DNA of 33,575 bases from NCBI GenBank assembly GCA_003219465.1, contig QHOX01000046.1, forward strand, positions 1 through 33,575. The letters are read 5' to 3'. Shown here one piece after another: positions 10,450-19,637 of the stretch. The notes beneath the pieces are model-generated. The model saw only the letters and a program-made list of their open reading frames with translations. It had not been told where the DNA came from and ran no database searches. Each line of letters opens with the position of its first letter. Position 1 is the first letter of the stretch. The DNA is from Verrucomicrobiota bacterium (GTDB taxonomy: Bacteria; Verrucomicrobiota; Verrucomicrobiia; Chthoniobacterales; UBA10450). Position numbers and translations under genes: made by a program.

Positions 10450-11435
10450 GTAACACCACGTTCGAAGAGATCGGCCGCGTTCTTCGCGAACATCAGCAGT
10501 TCGTTGTGCTGGGTCATGTCCGCCCCGATGGCGATGCGCTTGGCAGCCAGCTCGCGCTTGGCCTGTCACTTCAGAAACTTGGTAAAAACGTGCGCGTCTG
10601 GAACGAAGAAGGCATGCTGGAAAAATACTCATTCCTTCCGCGCGCGGAATTGCTAACTAAACCGCCTGCAACCGCAGAGCACGTGGATGTTGCCATCGCG
10701 CTTGATACCGCAATTCAAAACCGATTGGGCACGACCCTCGCCGCCGTCGGGTCGGCGAAAATTTGGATCAACATCGACCATCACGTCACTAATCCAGGCT
10801 ATGGGGACTTGGTGATCATTGATCCAAGCGCGCCCGCAACCGGAGAAATCATTTTCAGATTAATCAAGAGCCAGGGCCTGCCCTTCGACCACGATATCGC
10901 GGAAAATCTCTTCGCTGCGATCTCAACTGATACGGGCTCGTTTCAATATCCAAAAACCAGCGCGCGGACGTTTGAAATTGCTGCCGGGTTGGTGCGCGAG
11001 GGCGATCTCGACGTTGGGAAAATTAGCCAGCAACTATACGAAAACTACCCCCGACGCCGACTCGAACTTTTGCGTGAGCTGCTGCGAACGATGCGCTTTA
11101 GTGAATGCGGCCGAATCGCAACGTTTGGCCTCAGCTTGAAGACTGCGGCAGAACTTGGTGTGATTCCCGAAGACAACGAAGGATTAATCGATCATCTTCG
11201 CGCACTTCACGGAGTCATCGTCGCCGTGTTTTTCGAAGAACTCTCTGACGGAAAGGTGCGAGTCAGCATGCGTTCCAAAGACGAACGGGTGGATGTATGC
11301 GCGATTTGCCAGAAATTTGGTGGCGGAGGACACACACTCGCAGCCGGTGCGCGTGTGCGCGGAACGTTGGCGGAAGTCGAAGAAAAAGTTCTGGAGGAAA
11401 CTCGTGAAGCCGTTAAGCGCGCCTGCGTCTCCTGA
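10446..11435 (+). CDS. nrnA: DHH/DHHA1 phosphoesterase (NrnA-like, bifunctional oligoribonuclease/PAP phosphatase)
   Basis: [45 protein letters not shown] motifs; position between rbfA and truB. Confidence 0.88.
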   Translation: MSNTTFEEIGRVLREHQQFVVLGHVRPDGDALGSQLALGLSLQKLGKNVRVWNEEGMLEKYSFLPRAELLTKPPATAEHVDVAIALDTAIQNRLGTTLAAVGSAKIWINIDHHVTNPGYGDLVIIDPSAPATGEIIFRLIKSQGLPFDHDIAENLFAAISTDTGSFQYPKTSARTFEIAAGLVREGDLDVGKISQQLYENYPRRRLELLRELLRTMRFSECGRIATFGLSLKTAAELGVIPEDNEGLIDHLRALHGVIVAVFFEELSDGKVRVSMRSKDERVDVCAICQKFGGGGHTLAAGARVRGTLAEVEEKVLEETREAVKRACVS

Positions 11436-12135
11436 CGGCGTCCTGCTCGTGGATAAAGCCGAAGGGATGACGTCGCACGACGTTGTGGCGCTGGCGCGAC
11501 GACAACTTGGAACAAAAAAGATTGGCCATTGCGGCACGCTCGATCCGATCGCCACGGGCCTGCTTCTGCTCACTGTGGGCCGCGGCACAAAGGTTCAGGA
11601 TTTGCTCATGAGCGAGGACAAAGAATACGTGGGCACGTTCGCGCTTGGCGTGACGACCGACACACAGGATCGCGAAGGTGAAGTGATCCAACAACGTTCG
11701 GTGCCTCCACTGGATGAAACTCAAATCCGGACTGCCTTTGAAAAATTCCGCGGCGATTTCTACCAGTTGCCACCCATGGTTTCTGCGAAAAAACACGGTG
11801 GCGTGCCGTTGTATAAGCTGGCGCGCGAGGGGAAAGTAGTGGAGCGCGAGCCACGCCTCGTCCACGTCTATCGCTACACAATCGACCGGATTGCATTACC
11901 CGAAATCGATTTCAGCGTGCTGTGCAGCAAAGGTTTTTATGTCCGCACCTATGTTCACGATATCGGCGAAGCGCTCGGTTGCGGCGCCCATTTAAAATCC
12001 CTGCGCCGAACGAAATCAGGCCGCTTCGACGTTGCCAATGCGATCAGTGTCGACGAGATCAAAAACGCGACGCGAGAGGACATTCTCAGGCGAATGCTGA
12101 GTCTGCCGGAAGTTTCCAGGATGCGCGGAGCGTAA
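11404..12135 (+). CDS. truB: tRNA pseudouridine(55) synthase TruB
   Basis: [55 protein letters not shown] start at 11404 inferred; ORF track extends upstream into nrnA. Confidence 0.94.
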   Translation: MKPLSAPASPDGVLLVDKAEGMTSHDVVALARRQLGTKKIGHCGTLDPIATGLLLLTVGRGTKVQDLLMSEDKEYVGTFALGVTTDTQDREGEVIQQRSVPPLDETQIRTAFEKFRGDFYQLPPMVSAKKHGGVPLYKLAREGKVVEREPRLVHVYRYTIDRIALPEIDFSVLCSKGFYVRTYVHDIGEALGCGAHLKSLRRTKSGRFDVANAISVDEIKNATREDILRRMLSLPEVSRMRGA

Positions 12136-12141
12136 GAGGTT

Positions 12142-13074
12142 ATGATGCAAATTCTCCGTTCGATTCCGGAGCTCTCGCACTTACCCGATCCTCTGTTTCT
12201 CGCCATCGGCGTCTTCGATGGCGTCCATCTTGGTCATCAGGCGGTGATCTCCACTTCTGCGGAGCACGCTCGGGCGGTAAGTGGCACGCCTGTGGTGGTT
12301 ACATTCGATCCGCACCCTGAAAAAATACTGCGGCCCGACAAAGCACCGCACTTGCTCACGGCCACGCAACACAAAATCACTCTGATTCGCACGCTTGGTG
12401 TGCGGCATCTGCTGATCATTCCGTTCGATAAACATTTTGCTGCCACCGAGCCTGAGGATTTCGTGCAGCAATTGATCCAGCATTCGAAACCGCTGCGTGA
12501 AATCTGCGTCGGACACGAATGGTCATTTGGAAAAAATCGGCGTGGGAATCTCGAATTGCTTAAAAAGCTCGGTGCGCAATTTGATTTCAACGTAGTGGGC
12601 ATTCCGCCGGTAACTGTTAATAGCGAAATTGTAAGCAGCACAACGATTCGTCGCGCTATCGAAGGGGGCGATCTAAAAAAAGCCGCGACCATGCTTGGCC
12701 GCGAATACACGATCCTGGGAACAGTTGTGCATGGCGACGATCTGGGAAAGAAAATCGGATTTCCGACCGCAAACCTAAGCGCCCACAGCGAGCAATTTCC
12801 GCCGAACGGCGTCTATTTCGCCGAAGCAAGGCTGGACGATATTGTCTATCCCGGCGTGGTGAATCTCGGCTATCGGCCCACGATGAGCAGCGGCAGATCG
12901 GACCGCACTCTTGAAGTTTACCTCCTCGATTTCGATCGCGATATCTACGGCAAAGATCTCGAGCTGCGCTTCGTCCGTTATCTCAGACCGGAAGAGAAAT
13001 TCGAGAGCGTCGAGGCGTTGGTTTGGCAAATCGAGCGCGATGTGCAACAGGCGCGTGAGTTGGCGGCGGTGTAA
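12142..13074 (+). CDS. ribF: Bifunctional riboflavin kinase/FAD synthetase
   Basis: LAIGVFDGVHLGHQAVI, FDPHPEKIL, GREYTILGTVVHGDDLGKKIGFPTANL. Confidence 0.94.
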   Translation: MMQILRSIPELSHLPDPLFLAIGVFDGVHLGHQAVISTSAEHARAVSGTPVVVTFDPHPEKILRPDKAPHLLTATQHKITLIRTLGVRHLLIIPFDKHFAATEPEDFVQQLIQHSKPLREICVGHEWSFGKNRRGNLELLKKLGAQFDFNVVGIPPVTVNSEIVSSTTIRRAIEGGDLKKAATMLGREYTILGTVVHGDDLGKKIGFPTANLSAHSEQFPPNGVYFAEARLDDIVYPGVVNLGYRPTMSSGRSDRTLEVYLLDFDRDIYGKDLELRFVRYLRPEEKFESVEALVWQIERDVQQARELAAV

Positions 13075-13089
13075 TCGCGTCGGCGGGCT

Positions 13090-13443
13090 TCAAAAATTCA
13101 GCCGCGTCAAATCGCGCACTTCGGGCGTCTTACGGATCGCAAAGATGACGGCAAACGCGCCGACGACCAGGCCACAGCCGAACGCAAATACGAGCAACAG
13201 CCAAATCGGGAACTCCGCCATTTGGATCAGGCCCTGGCGAATGAGGCCACCGGAAAGCAAGTAGGCGACTCCACTTCCGAGTAATGCCAAGCCGAGCAAT
13301 ACCATCGCACGCAGCCATCGCGGCTCACGCGGCGCTGTCGGCAGCCTGGCCATCACGCGCGCGGTGAATCCGTCGTCGTCTATATACGGCACCGCTTCCC
13401 GCAACTGTCGGTCCAGCATTTCGTCGTCAATCATTGGATTCAT
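13090..13443 (-). CDS. Small membrane protein, putative anti-sigma-like partner of the adjacent ECF sigma factor
   Basis: 117-aa protein with short cytosolic N-terminus (MIDDEMLDRQLREAVPYIDDDGFTARVMARLP) and two hydrophobic segments, immediately downstream of the sigma gene. Confidence 0.55.
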   Translation of the reverse strand: MNPMIDDEMLDRQLREAVPYIDDDGFTARVMARLPTAPREPRWLRAMVLLGLALLGSGVAYLLSGGLIRQGLIQMAEFPIWLLLVFAFGCGLVVGAFAVIFAIRKTPEVRDLTRLNF

Positions 13444-13447
13444 TGTA

Positions 13448-13984
13448 TCAATTCGGTGCCCAGGCCGCCAGTGTGCGTTTCAATTTTTCGCGGCCACGCA
13501 GAACGTTCGTTTTGACCGTGCCAAGCGGAATGTCGAGGACCCGCGCGGCTTCATCGTGCGACAGACCGTTTTGGCAGCAAAGTACAACCGCGGTGCGCTC
13601 ATGCAACGGAAGCAAACTCAGCGCGTGCATAAGATCGTGTCTCAAACCGGGGTCGACAGTCTGCGGATCATGTTCTGCCTGCCATTGCTCCTCATCCACG
13701 CCCACCAACTCCTTGCGACGCCGCGCGTCCTCGCGAAAGCAGTTGTATGCGATTCGATAGAGCCATGTGGAAAACCGCGCTTCACCACGAAAGCTGCGGA
13801 TGTTTTTGTAAGCCCGGAGAAAAGCTTCCTGCGCGAGATCATCTGCCAGAGCGATATCTGTGCGAGTGAGTTGCCGCAGCAAACCGCGCACACTGGACTG
13901 ATGCCGCCGCACGAGTTCGCCGAAGGCGTGTTGATCGTCATCGGCAAGAACTCGCGCAACGAGATCCGCATCAGTGAGCTCCAC
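13448..13984 (-). CDS. ECF (sigma-24/RpoE-type) RNA polymerase sigma factor
   Basis: LADDLAQEAFLRAYKNIRSFRGEARFSTWLYRIAYNCFRED and LPLHERTAVVLCCQNGLSHDEAARVLDIPLGTVKTNVLRGREKLKRTL. GTG start at 13984 (VELTDADLVARVL) inferred because the ORF-track start overlaps the upstream gene. Confidence 0.93.
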   Translation of the reverse strand: MELTDADLVARVLADDDQHAFGELVRRHQSSVRGLLRQLTRTDIALADDLAQEAFLRAYKNIRSFRGEARFSTWLYRIAYNCFREDARRRKELVGVDEEQWQAEHDPQTVDPGLRHDLMHALSLLPLHERTAVVLCCQNGLSHDEAARVLDIPLGTVKTNVLRGREKLKRTLAAWAPN

Positions 13985-13994
13985 AGCCGCAATA

Positions 13995-14714
13995 TTACGG
14001 TGCCGGTGGGGGAGGAGGAATGCCCTTTTTGTCGTCCAACTTCCATATAAGCAAATAACCAAGCCCGATCAGGAACGGAATCAGTCCGAACGACCACGCA
14101 CCGCCTTCCCAGTCGTTGACGGATGCAAGCCAGATCATCAAACCGAGACCCACCATCGTCCATACGACCCCACGCCGGACATCCGAACGTCGACGCATGC
14201 CTCGCGTGGTGGGGGCGAGCAGTTCAGCGGGAACGGGTTGACCTTTCTCCACCATCATTCTGATCGTCCGCTGGCGCATGCGCGTGCCTACAAGCGCGAT
14301 GATTCCAATCACCATCACGATCAGCACAGGCGCACCGAAGATCGTCATGAAAACGATACCAACGAGTGGAATGACCATCGCTGGAATATCTTCACCGTGG
14401 CCTTCGTGATCGCCGTCTTCGTCGCCCCCATCGATCACAATCCCATGCTTGCGACCAAGCTTTTTCTCCAGCTTCCGGTGAATTTTGTCGGCGAGATCCG
14501 ATGAAGCGGAACTAGAGGTTGCCCTCGGTACGGGCGTTGCTGTTGATGCTGGCGTTGCCGTTGATGCTGGCGCTGCAATTGAGGTTGCCGCTGTCGCGGC
14601 AGTTGCTGCCGTCGCTGCTGTTGGGCTGGCAATCGGAGTTTCGGTTGGAACCTGCGCAAACAAGCTCCCCGCCAGCGCCATCGAGGAAATACAGAGGAGG
14701 AATAGTTTATTCAT
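13995..14714 (-). CDS. Secreted/membrane protein with Ala/Thr/Pro low-complexity region and DUF6249-like membrane domain
   Basis: Signal peptide MNKLFLLCISSMALAGSLFAQ, AATAATAATAATS/ASTATPASTATP repeats, then MVIPLVGIVFMTIFGAPVLIVMVIGIIALVGTRMRQRTIRMMVEKGQPVPAELL. Confidence 0.75.
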   Translation of the reverse strand: MNKLFLLCISSMALAGSLFAQVPTETPIASPTAATAATAATAATSIAAPASTATPASTATPVPRATSSSASSDLADKIHRKLEKKLGRKHGIVIDGGDEDGDHEGHGEDIPAMVIPLVGIVFMTIFGAPVLIVMVIGIIALVGTRMRQRTIRMMVEKGQPVPAELLAPTTRGMRRRSDVRRGVVWTMVGLGLMIWLASVNDWEGGAWSFGLIPFLIGLGYLLIWKLDDKKGIPPPPPAP

Positions 14715-14837
14715 AGAGTGTTTTGATTATAGGATGCAGTAAACGCCCGATTTGGATTCAACGATTTTTGCGCCTCACCAGGCAATTAAAAAGGTTGCGT
14801 GGCGCGGTTGGCTGGACATTATTGTCCCTCTCAAACT

Positions 14838-14913
<76 letters not shown>

Positions 14914-14944
14914 GCCTTCGCTTGTAATGTAATGTAAGCCGATA

Positions 14945-15034
14945 GCTGGAGCGGGTGCGCCGTAGCTTTGGCGAAGGCGGACGGCCCAAACCCCTCGAAG
15001 GTACGGCTGGCAGGCCAGCCCCGTGATACACGGG
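14945..15034. repeat. Hairpin-rich intergenic segment starting with an inverted copy of the tRNA-Gly 3' end
   Basis: gctggagcgggtg (14945-14957) is the exact reverse complement of cacccgctccagc (14903-14915). Back-to-back hairpins ggctgg-cagg-ccagcc (15005-15020) and cccgtg-ata-cacggg (15020-15034). Confidence 0.6.
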
Positions 15035-15505
15035 CGAACAGGTCACGACGGCAATGTCGCTTCGTTTTTGGGAGCAACTGACCCGCTGCTGGAACTCCAG
15101 CTGGTCGCTCGTCGATCTTGGGACTGGCAGCGGAATTCTTGCTTTCGCGGCAAATGTTTCGGTGCAGGCCCCGTGATGGGTATCGACAACGACCCCACCG
15201 CAATTTCGATGGCCAAACCAAACGCCCGACTAAACAGGATTCGGGGCGCCAGTTTTCAATTGGGCGACGTGCACAAATGGGACTCGGCAAAGGAGCCCGA
15301 CGTGATCACGGCGAATTTATACAGCGATTCACTTATTGAAATGATGCCGAAATTAGGCGGCAGCGCGTGGCTAATTCTCTCAGGAATTTTGCGCGCCCAG
15401 CAAGACGACTTCGTTCGCGCGCAACAGCAGAACCACCTCGACATCATCAGCGCGAAGCGTCGCCGGAAATGGATGGCTTTTCTGGCACGTACGCGCCGGC
15501 TATAG
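15030..15505 (+). pseudogene. prmA: Remnant of ribosomal protein L11 methyltransferase: N-terminal domain missing, one frameshift
   Basis: In one frame TGEQVTTAMSLRFWEQL..SLVDLGTGSGILAFA. After about 15150 the homology continues in another frame as GKCFGAGPVMGIDNDPTAISMAKPNARLNRI..DVITANLYSDSLIEMMPKLGGSAWLILSGIL. Confidence 0.8.
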
Positions 15506-15572
15506 CGTTCGCTGTCCTCAGCGCATGCCCCAGACGCCCCGCTCGGATCTACTTAGGACAGCGGACTCTACA
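15501..15572. repeat. TGTAG-ended inverted-repeat element, family 2 copy G (imperfect)
   Basis: tatagcgttcgctgtcct and the reverse complement of aggacagcggactctaca (tgtagagtccgctgtcct) match at 15/18 positions. Confidence 0.6.
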
Positions 15573-15631
15573 GCATCCCGCAGGTAGAAGAATTTTTGCG
15601 GCACTGATTGACCGCCGTTAAGATAGCGAGA

Positions 15632-16708
15632 ATGCAAACTGAACAGCTTACGTATGCCATTGTCACACCCTATTCGATGCGGAAATCGCGCACCGGCGGC
15701 ATCGTCGGCAGGTTGATTTCCCGCACCGGACTCGATTTGGTCGGAGGCCGAATGTTCGCTCCCAGCGCCGAGCTAACAAAGCGCTACGCCGACACAATTG
15801 TGACGGAAACTGACCCGCGCCACCGTGCCACGCAGGAATTGATTCGCGAGTACGTGCTCAAAAATTTCACGGGCAAAAAAAACGGTCAGCATCCGCGCGT
15901 TTTGTTTCTCATTTTTCGCGGACCAGACGCGGTTGAACGGATTCATCACGTGGTGGGCCACATCGTGCACGAGCGGACCAGCGGCGAAACGATTCGCGAC
16001 ACCTACGGCGATTACATCACCGATGATTCAGGCAATGTTGTTTACTTCGAACCGGGAGTGATCACCGAGTTCGCACCCGGCGCGGTCGTGCGCGATTTGA
16101 AACTGTGGGCGGAATTTTCTGATTCGGATGGTGGAATCGTGGATCACGCCGTGCCCTTTCCGCCTGGGGCGCAAATCGAAAAGACGCTCGTGCTCATTAA
16201 ACCGGACAATTTCCGGTTCCCAAATTTGCGTCCAGGCGGCGTGATCGAGGTGTTTTCGCGCACTGGCCTCTCGATCATTGGCTTCAAAGTTCACCAGATG
16301 AGCGTCGCACAGGCGGAGGAGTTTTACGGGCCTGTGCTGTCGGTGCTTGAGGAAAAGCTCGGTCCGCAAAGCGGCCGGGAAAACTGGGAGAGCATTATCG
16401 AGTTTATGGCCGGTAAAAGGCCCAGCGAATGCGATCGAGACCAACGCGACGCGCCTGGAACCGAAAAGTCGATCGCGATTGTTTACCAGGGCGTGGACGC
16501 CGTGCGTAAGATTCGCGACGTCCTCGGCCCCACTGATCCGGCGAAAGCGCCGCCCGGTTCGATTAGAAAGGAGTTCGGACAAACGATCATGGTTAACGCC
16601 GCGCATGCATCGGATTCCGTCGAGAACGTGAGACGCGAGATGGCGATCATCCGAGTCGAAGAAAATAATTTCAAACCTCTGATTGAAAACTTCTATCGTC
16701 GCCAATAG
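15632..16708 (+). CDS. Tandem-domain nucleoside diphosphate kinase (degenerate N-terminal half, canonical C-terminal half)
   Basis: N-half LTYAIVTPYSMRKSRTGGIVGRLISRTGLDLVGGRMF. C-half KTLVLIKPDNFRFPNLRPGGVIEVFSRTGLSIIGFK..GPTDPAKAPPGSIRKEFGQTIMVNAAHASDSVENVRREMAII. ORF track starts at TTG 15608. Confidence 0.85.
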   Translation: MQTEQLTYAIVTPYSMRKSRTGGIVGRLISRTGLDLVGGRMFAPSAELTKRYADTIVTETDPRHRATQELIREYVLKNFTGKKNGQHPRVLFLIFRGPDAVERIHHVVGHIVHERTSGETIRDTYGDYITDDSGNVVYFEPGVITEFAPGAVVRDLKLWAEFSDSDGGIVDHAVPFPPGAQIEKTLVLIKPDNFRFPNLRPGGVIEVFSRTGLSIIGFKVHQMSVAQAEEFYGPVLSVLEEKLGPQSGRENWESIIEFMAGKRPSECDRDQRDAPGTEKSIAIVYQGVDAVRKIRDVLGPTDPAKAPPGSIRKEFGQTIMVNAAHASDSVENVRREMAIIRVEENNFKPLIENFYRRQ

Positions 16709-16740
16709 TTTGCGCTCCCATTTTGGATCACATCATTGCC

Positions 16741-17904
16741 ATGGAAATTTCTGAACGCGCTGCCCAATTGACTCCGTCGTTGACTCTCTCAATCGATAGC
16801 AAGGCGAAGGCCATGAAAGCCGAAGGCATCGACGTCTGCGGTTTCGGGGCAGGCGAGCCGGATTTCGATACACCCGAGCATATAAAAAGGGCAGCAATCG
16901 AGGCGTTGGAAGCCGGTTTCACTAAATACACGCCAAACGCTGGCATCCCAGAACTGCGCCAGGCAATCGCGGACAAATTGGCAGCCGACAACGGACTCAA
17001 TTATCGCGCCGGGCAGGTCGTGGTGAGTAATGGTGCGAAACACGCATGCTACAATGCGATCCTCGCAACCTGTCAGCCCGGCGATGAAGTCATAATCCCC
17101 TCCCCCTATTGGGTCAGCTACCCCGACATGGTGCGGTTAGTCGGCGCGGATCCGGTGATCGTGCCCACCAGCGAGCGCAATGCCTGGAAAATGCGCCCGG
17201 AAGATTTCGAAAACGCGATGACGCCACGCACGAAGATGTTAATCATGAATAGCCCGGGCAACCCAACCGGCTCTGTTTATACGCGCGAGGAATTAGAGGC
17301 GATTGTCAACGTCGCCGCTGAAGAAGACATTTATGTGTTGTCCGACGAGATTTACGAGAAGCTCGTCTATAACCACGCCAAACATGTGAGCATCGCGTCC
17401 CTGTCAAAGGAGGCGTACGATCTCACAATCACGATCAACGGATTTAGCAAATCCTATGCGATGACAGGCTGGCGACTCGGTTACCTCGCCGCGCCTGATG
17501 CGGTCACGAAAGCCGTTGATTCAATCCAGAGCCATACCAGTTCGAACCCGTCGTCCTTTTCGCAATACGGCGCGCTTGCTGCGCTCAAAGGCGATCAACA
17601 ACCGCTCGCCGATATGCGCGAGGAATTCGATATGCGTCGCAACTACATGTTTGATCGCATCTCGAAGATCTCCAATGTCACCGCGGTCAAACCGCAGGGC
17701 GCGTTTTATATTTTAGTAAACATCAGCCAGCTTGGGCTAACGTCGCAAAATTTCGCCGACCGATTGCTTAGCAAAGCCAATGTCGCCGTCGTACCGGGCG
17801 CTGCCTTCGGTGACGATCGCACCGTGCGGTTCAGTTACGCCACGAGTCTTGACGTGATCAAAAAGGGTCTGGACCGCTTCCAGGACTTTTGCCGAACGCT
17901 CTGA
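16741..17904 (+). CDS. Class I pyridoxal-phosphate aminotransferase (aspartate aminotransferase-like)
   Basis: FGAGEPDFDTPEHIKRAAIEALEAGFTKYTPNAGIPELRQAIADKL, NSPGNPTGSVYTREELEAI, INGFSKSYAMTGWRLGYLAAP. ORF track starts at 16723; MEISERAAQL at 16741 preferred. Confidence 0.93.
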   Translation: MEISERAAQLTPSLTLSIDSKAKAMKAEGIDVCGFGAGEPDFDTPEHIKRAAIEALEAGFTKYTPNAGIPELRQAIADKLAADNGLNYRAGQVVVSNGAKHACYNAILATCQPGDEVIIPSPYWVSYPDMVRLVGADPVIVPTSERNAWKMRPEDFENAMTPRTKMLIMNSPGNPTGSVYTREELEAIVNVAAEEDIYVLSDEIYEKLVYNHAKHVSIASLSKEAYDLTITINGFSKSYAMTGWRLGYLAAPDAVTKAVDSIQSHTSSNPSSFSQYGALAALKGDQQPLADMREEFDMRRNYMFDRISKISNVTAVKPQGAFYILVNISQLGLTSQNFADRLLSKANVAVVPGAAFGDDRTVRFSYATSLDVIKKGLDRFQDFCRTL

Positions 17905-17906
17905 GC

Positions 17907-17992
17907 TGTCATCTGGAGCGGAGCGGAGGCGAGGGCCTGGCGGCTTAAGCTCAAGTAATGTATCGGGATTCCTCGACTTCGCTCGGAACGAC
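17907..17992. repeat. REP/BIME-like inverted-arm element, family 1 copy B
   Basis: tgtcatctggagcggagcgg... paired with gggattcctcgacttcgctcggaacgac (reverse complement gtcgttccgagcgaagtcgaggaatccc). Starts 2-3 nt after the aminotransferase stop. Confidence 0.75.
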
Positions 17993-18007
17993 GCTGTAAA
18001 CGTCTGA

Positions 18008-19633
18008 ATGCCTGGCCATTTCGCCCTCATTCTACACGCTCATCTCCCGTTCGTTCGTCATCCGGAGCACGAGCATTTCGTCGAGGAGGAGTGGTTTTTT
18101 GAGGCGATCACCGAGACGTACATCCCGTTGCTGCGCGCGATGCAGCGACTCGTCGACGATTTTGTGCCGTTCAAACTCACGATGTCGATTACGCCGACGC
18201 TCTGCGCGATGCTTCAAGATCAACTGTTACGCGAGCGTTACCTCCGACACCTCGAGCTTTTGATCGACCTTGCTACACGCGAACGAAAGCGAAATTGCAA
18301 ACATCCTCAGCTACGCGAGTTGGCTGAGTTTTACATTGGTGTGTTTTCAGAAGCTCGCCGCCTCTTTGTCGATGAATGGAAATGCGATCTGCTATCGGTG
18401 GTACGTGAGCTGCGACAAACGGGCGCGCTAGAAATCATCGCCAGCGCGGCAACACATGGCTTGCTGCCGGTCCTTCAGCAGCAATCGCGTCACACAGCGC
18501 GCGCGCAGGTCTTGATCGGCCGCGACGCCTATGTCGAATTTTTCGGCGCAGAGCCCGATGGATTCTGGCTACCCGAGTGCGGTTACGCTCCTGGTCTGGA
18601 ATGGATTCTACAGGAAGCGAATCTTCGCTGGTTCGTTCTCGACGCACACGGATTGCTCTTTGGAGCGCCGCGCCCCCGCCGCTCTATTTATGCTCCCTGT
18701 TATACACCAGGGGGGCCGGCGGCCTTCGCACGCGATCCCGACGTCAGCCGCCAAGTCTGGAGTGCGCACGAAGGCTATCCCGGCGATCCAGCTTACCGGG
18801 AATTTTATCGAGACATCGGTTTCGATCTGCCGATGGAGCATTTGGGATCGATCGCGCGTGGAACCAGGAAATTTTCCGGCGTTAAATACCATCGGATCAC
18901 CGGACGCGGCGATGAAAAACAGTTGTATGACCGAACGGCAGCCGAAAATGCGGCAGCACACCATGCAATTCACTTTTTGCAACTCTGCCAGCAGCAGATT
19001 CGCGAAATCGGCGAAGTCGGGTTCGACCCGATCATTGTCGCGCCGTTCGATGCGGAATTGTTTGGTCACTGGTGGTTCGAAGGACCAATTTTCCTGGAAC
19101 AATTGGTTCGCCAGGCAGCAAACGAACAAGATTTCCCGCTGACAACCCCGAGTGAATATCTGGCCGCGCATCCAACGCAACAAATCGTTGAGCCCGCTGC
19201 TTCCACGTGGGGTGAGAACGGGCATCTCGCCGTCTGGCTCGATCCGAGTAATGCCTGGATTTATCCGCAACTGCAATCTGCGACGGACCGCATGACTCAG
19301 CTCGCGCGCCAGCACACCAACACCGTTGTAGGGCAACCGCTTCGGTTGCCGGGCGCGGGATTGTCAGGCGAAGGGCCTGCCCTACAATTCGCTGATCGCG
19401 TACTAAAACAACTCGCCCGCGAGCTTTTGCTGGCACAATCAAGTGACTGGGCATTTCTAATGAAAACCGGGACTGCGCGCGAATACGCCACTAAACGCAC
19501 GATCGATCACCTTGCTCGCTTCAACCGTCTGCACGATCAGTTTGTCACAAATAATCTCGATGAAGAATTTCTGCGCGACTGCGAATGGCAGGACAACATT
19601 TTTCCGAACGTGAACTGGCGCTATTATGCTTAG
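18008..19633 (+). CDS. Glycoside hydrolase family 57 / DUF1957 protein (probable 1,4-alpha-glucan branching enzyme)
   Basis: GHFALILHAHLPFVRHPEHEHFVEEEWFFEAITETYIPLLRAM, GFWLPECGYAPGLE, FDAELFGHWWFEGPIFLEQL, ARELLLAQSSDWAFLMKTGTAREYATKRTIDHLARF. Confidence 0.9.
   Translation: MPGHFALILHAHLPFVRHPEHEHFVEEEWFFEAITETYIPLLRAMQRLVDDFVPFKLTMSITPTLCAMLQDQLLRERYLRHLELLIDLATRERKRNCKHPQLRELAEFYIGVFSEARRLFVDEWKCDLLSVVRELRQTGALEIIASAATHGLLPVLQQQSRHTARAQVLIGRDAYVEFFGAEPDGFWLPECGYAPGLEWILQEANLRWFVLDAHGLLFGAPRPRRSIYAPCYTPGGPAAFARDPDVSRQVWSAHEGYPGDPAYREFYRDIGFDLPMEHLGSIARGTRKFSGVKYHRITGRGDEKQLYDRTAAENAAAHHAIHFLQLCQQQIREIGEVGFDPIIVAPFDAELFGHWWFEGPIFLEQLVRQAANEQDFPLTTPSEYLAAHPTQQIVEPAASTWGENGHLAVWLDPSNAWIYPQLQSATDRMTQLARQHTNTVVGQPLRLPGAGLSGEGPALQFADRVLKQLARELLLAQSSDWAFLMKTGTAREYATKRTIDHLARFNRLHDQFVTNNLDEEFLRDCEWQDNIFPNVNWRYYA
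19326..19387. repeat. TGTAG-ended double-hairpin element, family 2 copy E, inside the GH57 coding sequence
   Basis: Terminal stem ttgtaggg/ccctacaa, hairpin ggcaaccg-ctt-cggttgcc, hairpin caggc-gaagg-gcctg. Confidence 0.8.
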
Positions 19634-19637
19634 GTTC

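Noticed and set aside
14485-14742. Plus-strand ORF of Ala/Val repeats (VAVDAGVAVDAGAAIEVAAVAAVAAVAAVG)
   Set aside because: Antisense reading of the low-complexity Thr/Ala repeat in the minus-strand DUF6249-like gene.
15023-15505. 160-aa ORF as an intact novel protein
   Set aside because: Its N-terminal part is out-of-frame prmA sequence; only the C-terminal part is PrmA homology, so it is treated as a pseudogene remnant.
18608-19336. 242-aa minus-strand ORF
   Set aside because: Antisense shadow of the GH57 coding frame, which carries conserved family motifs.
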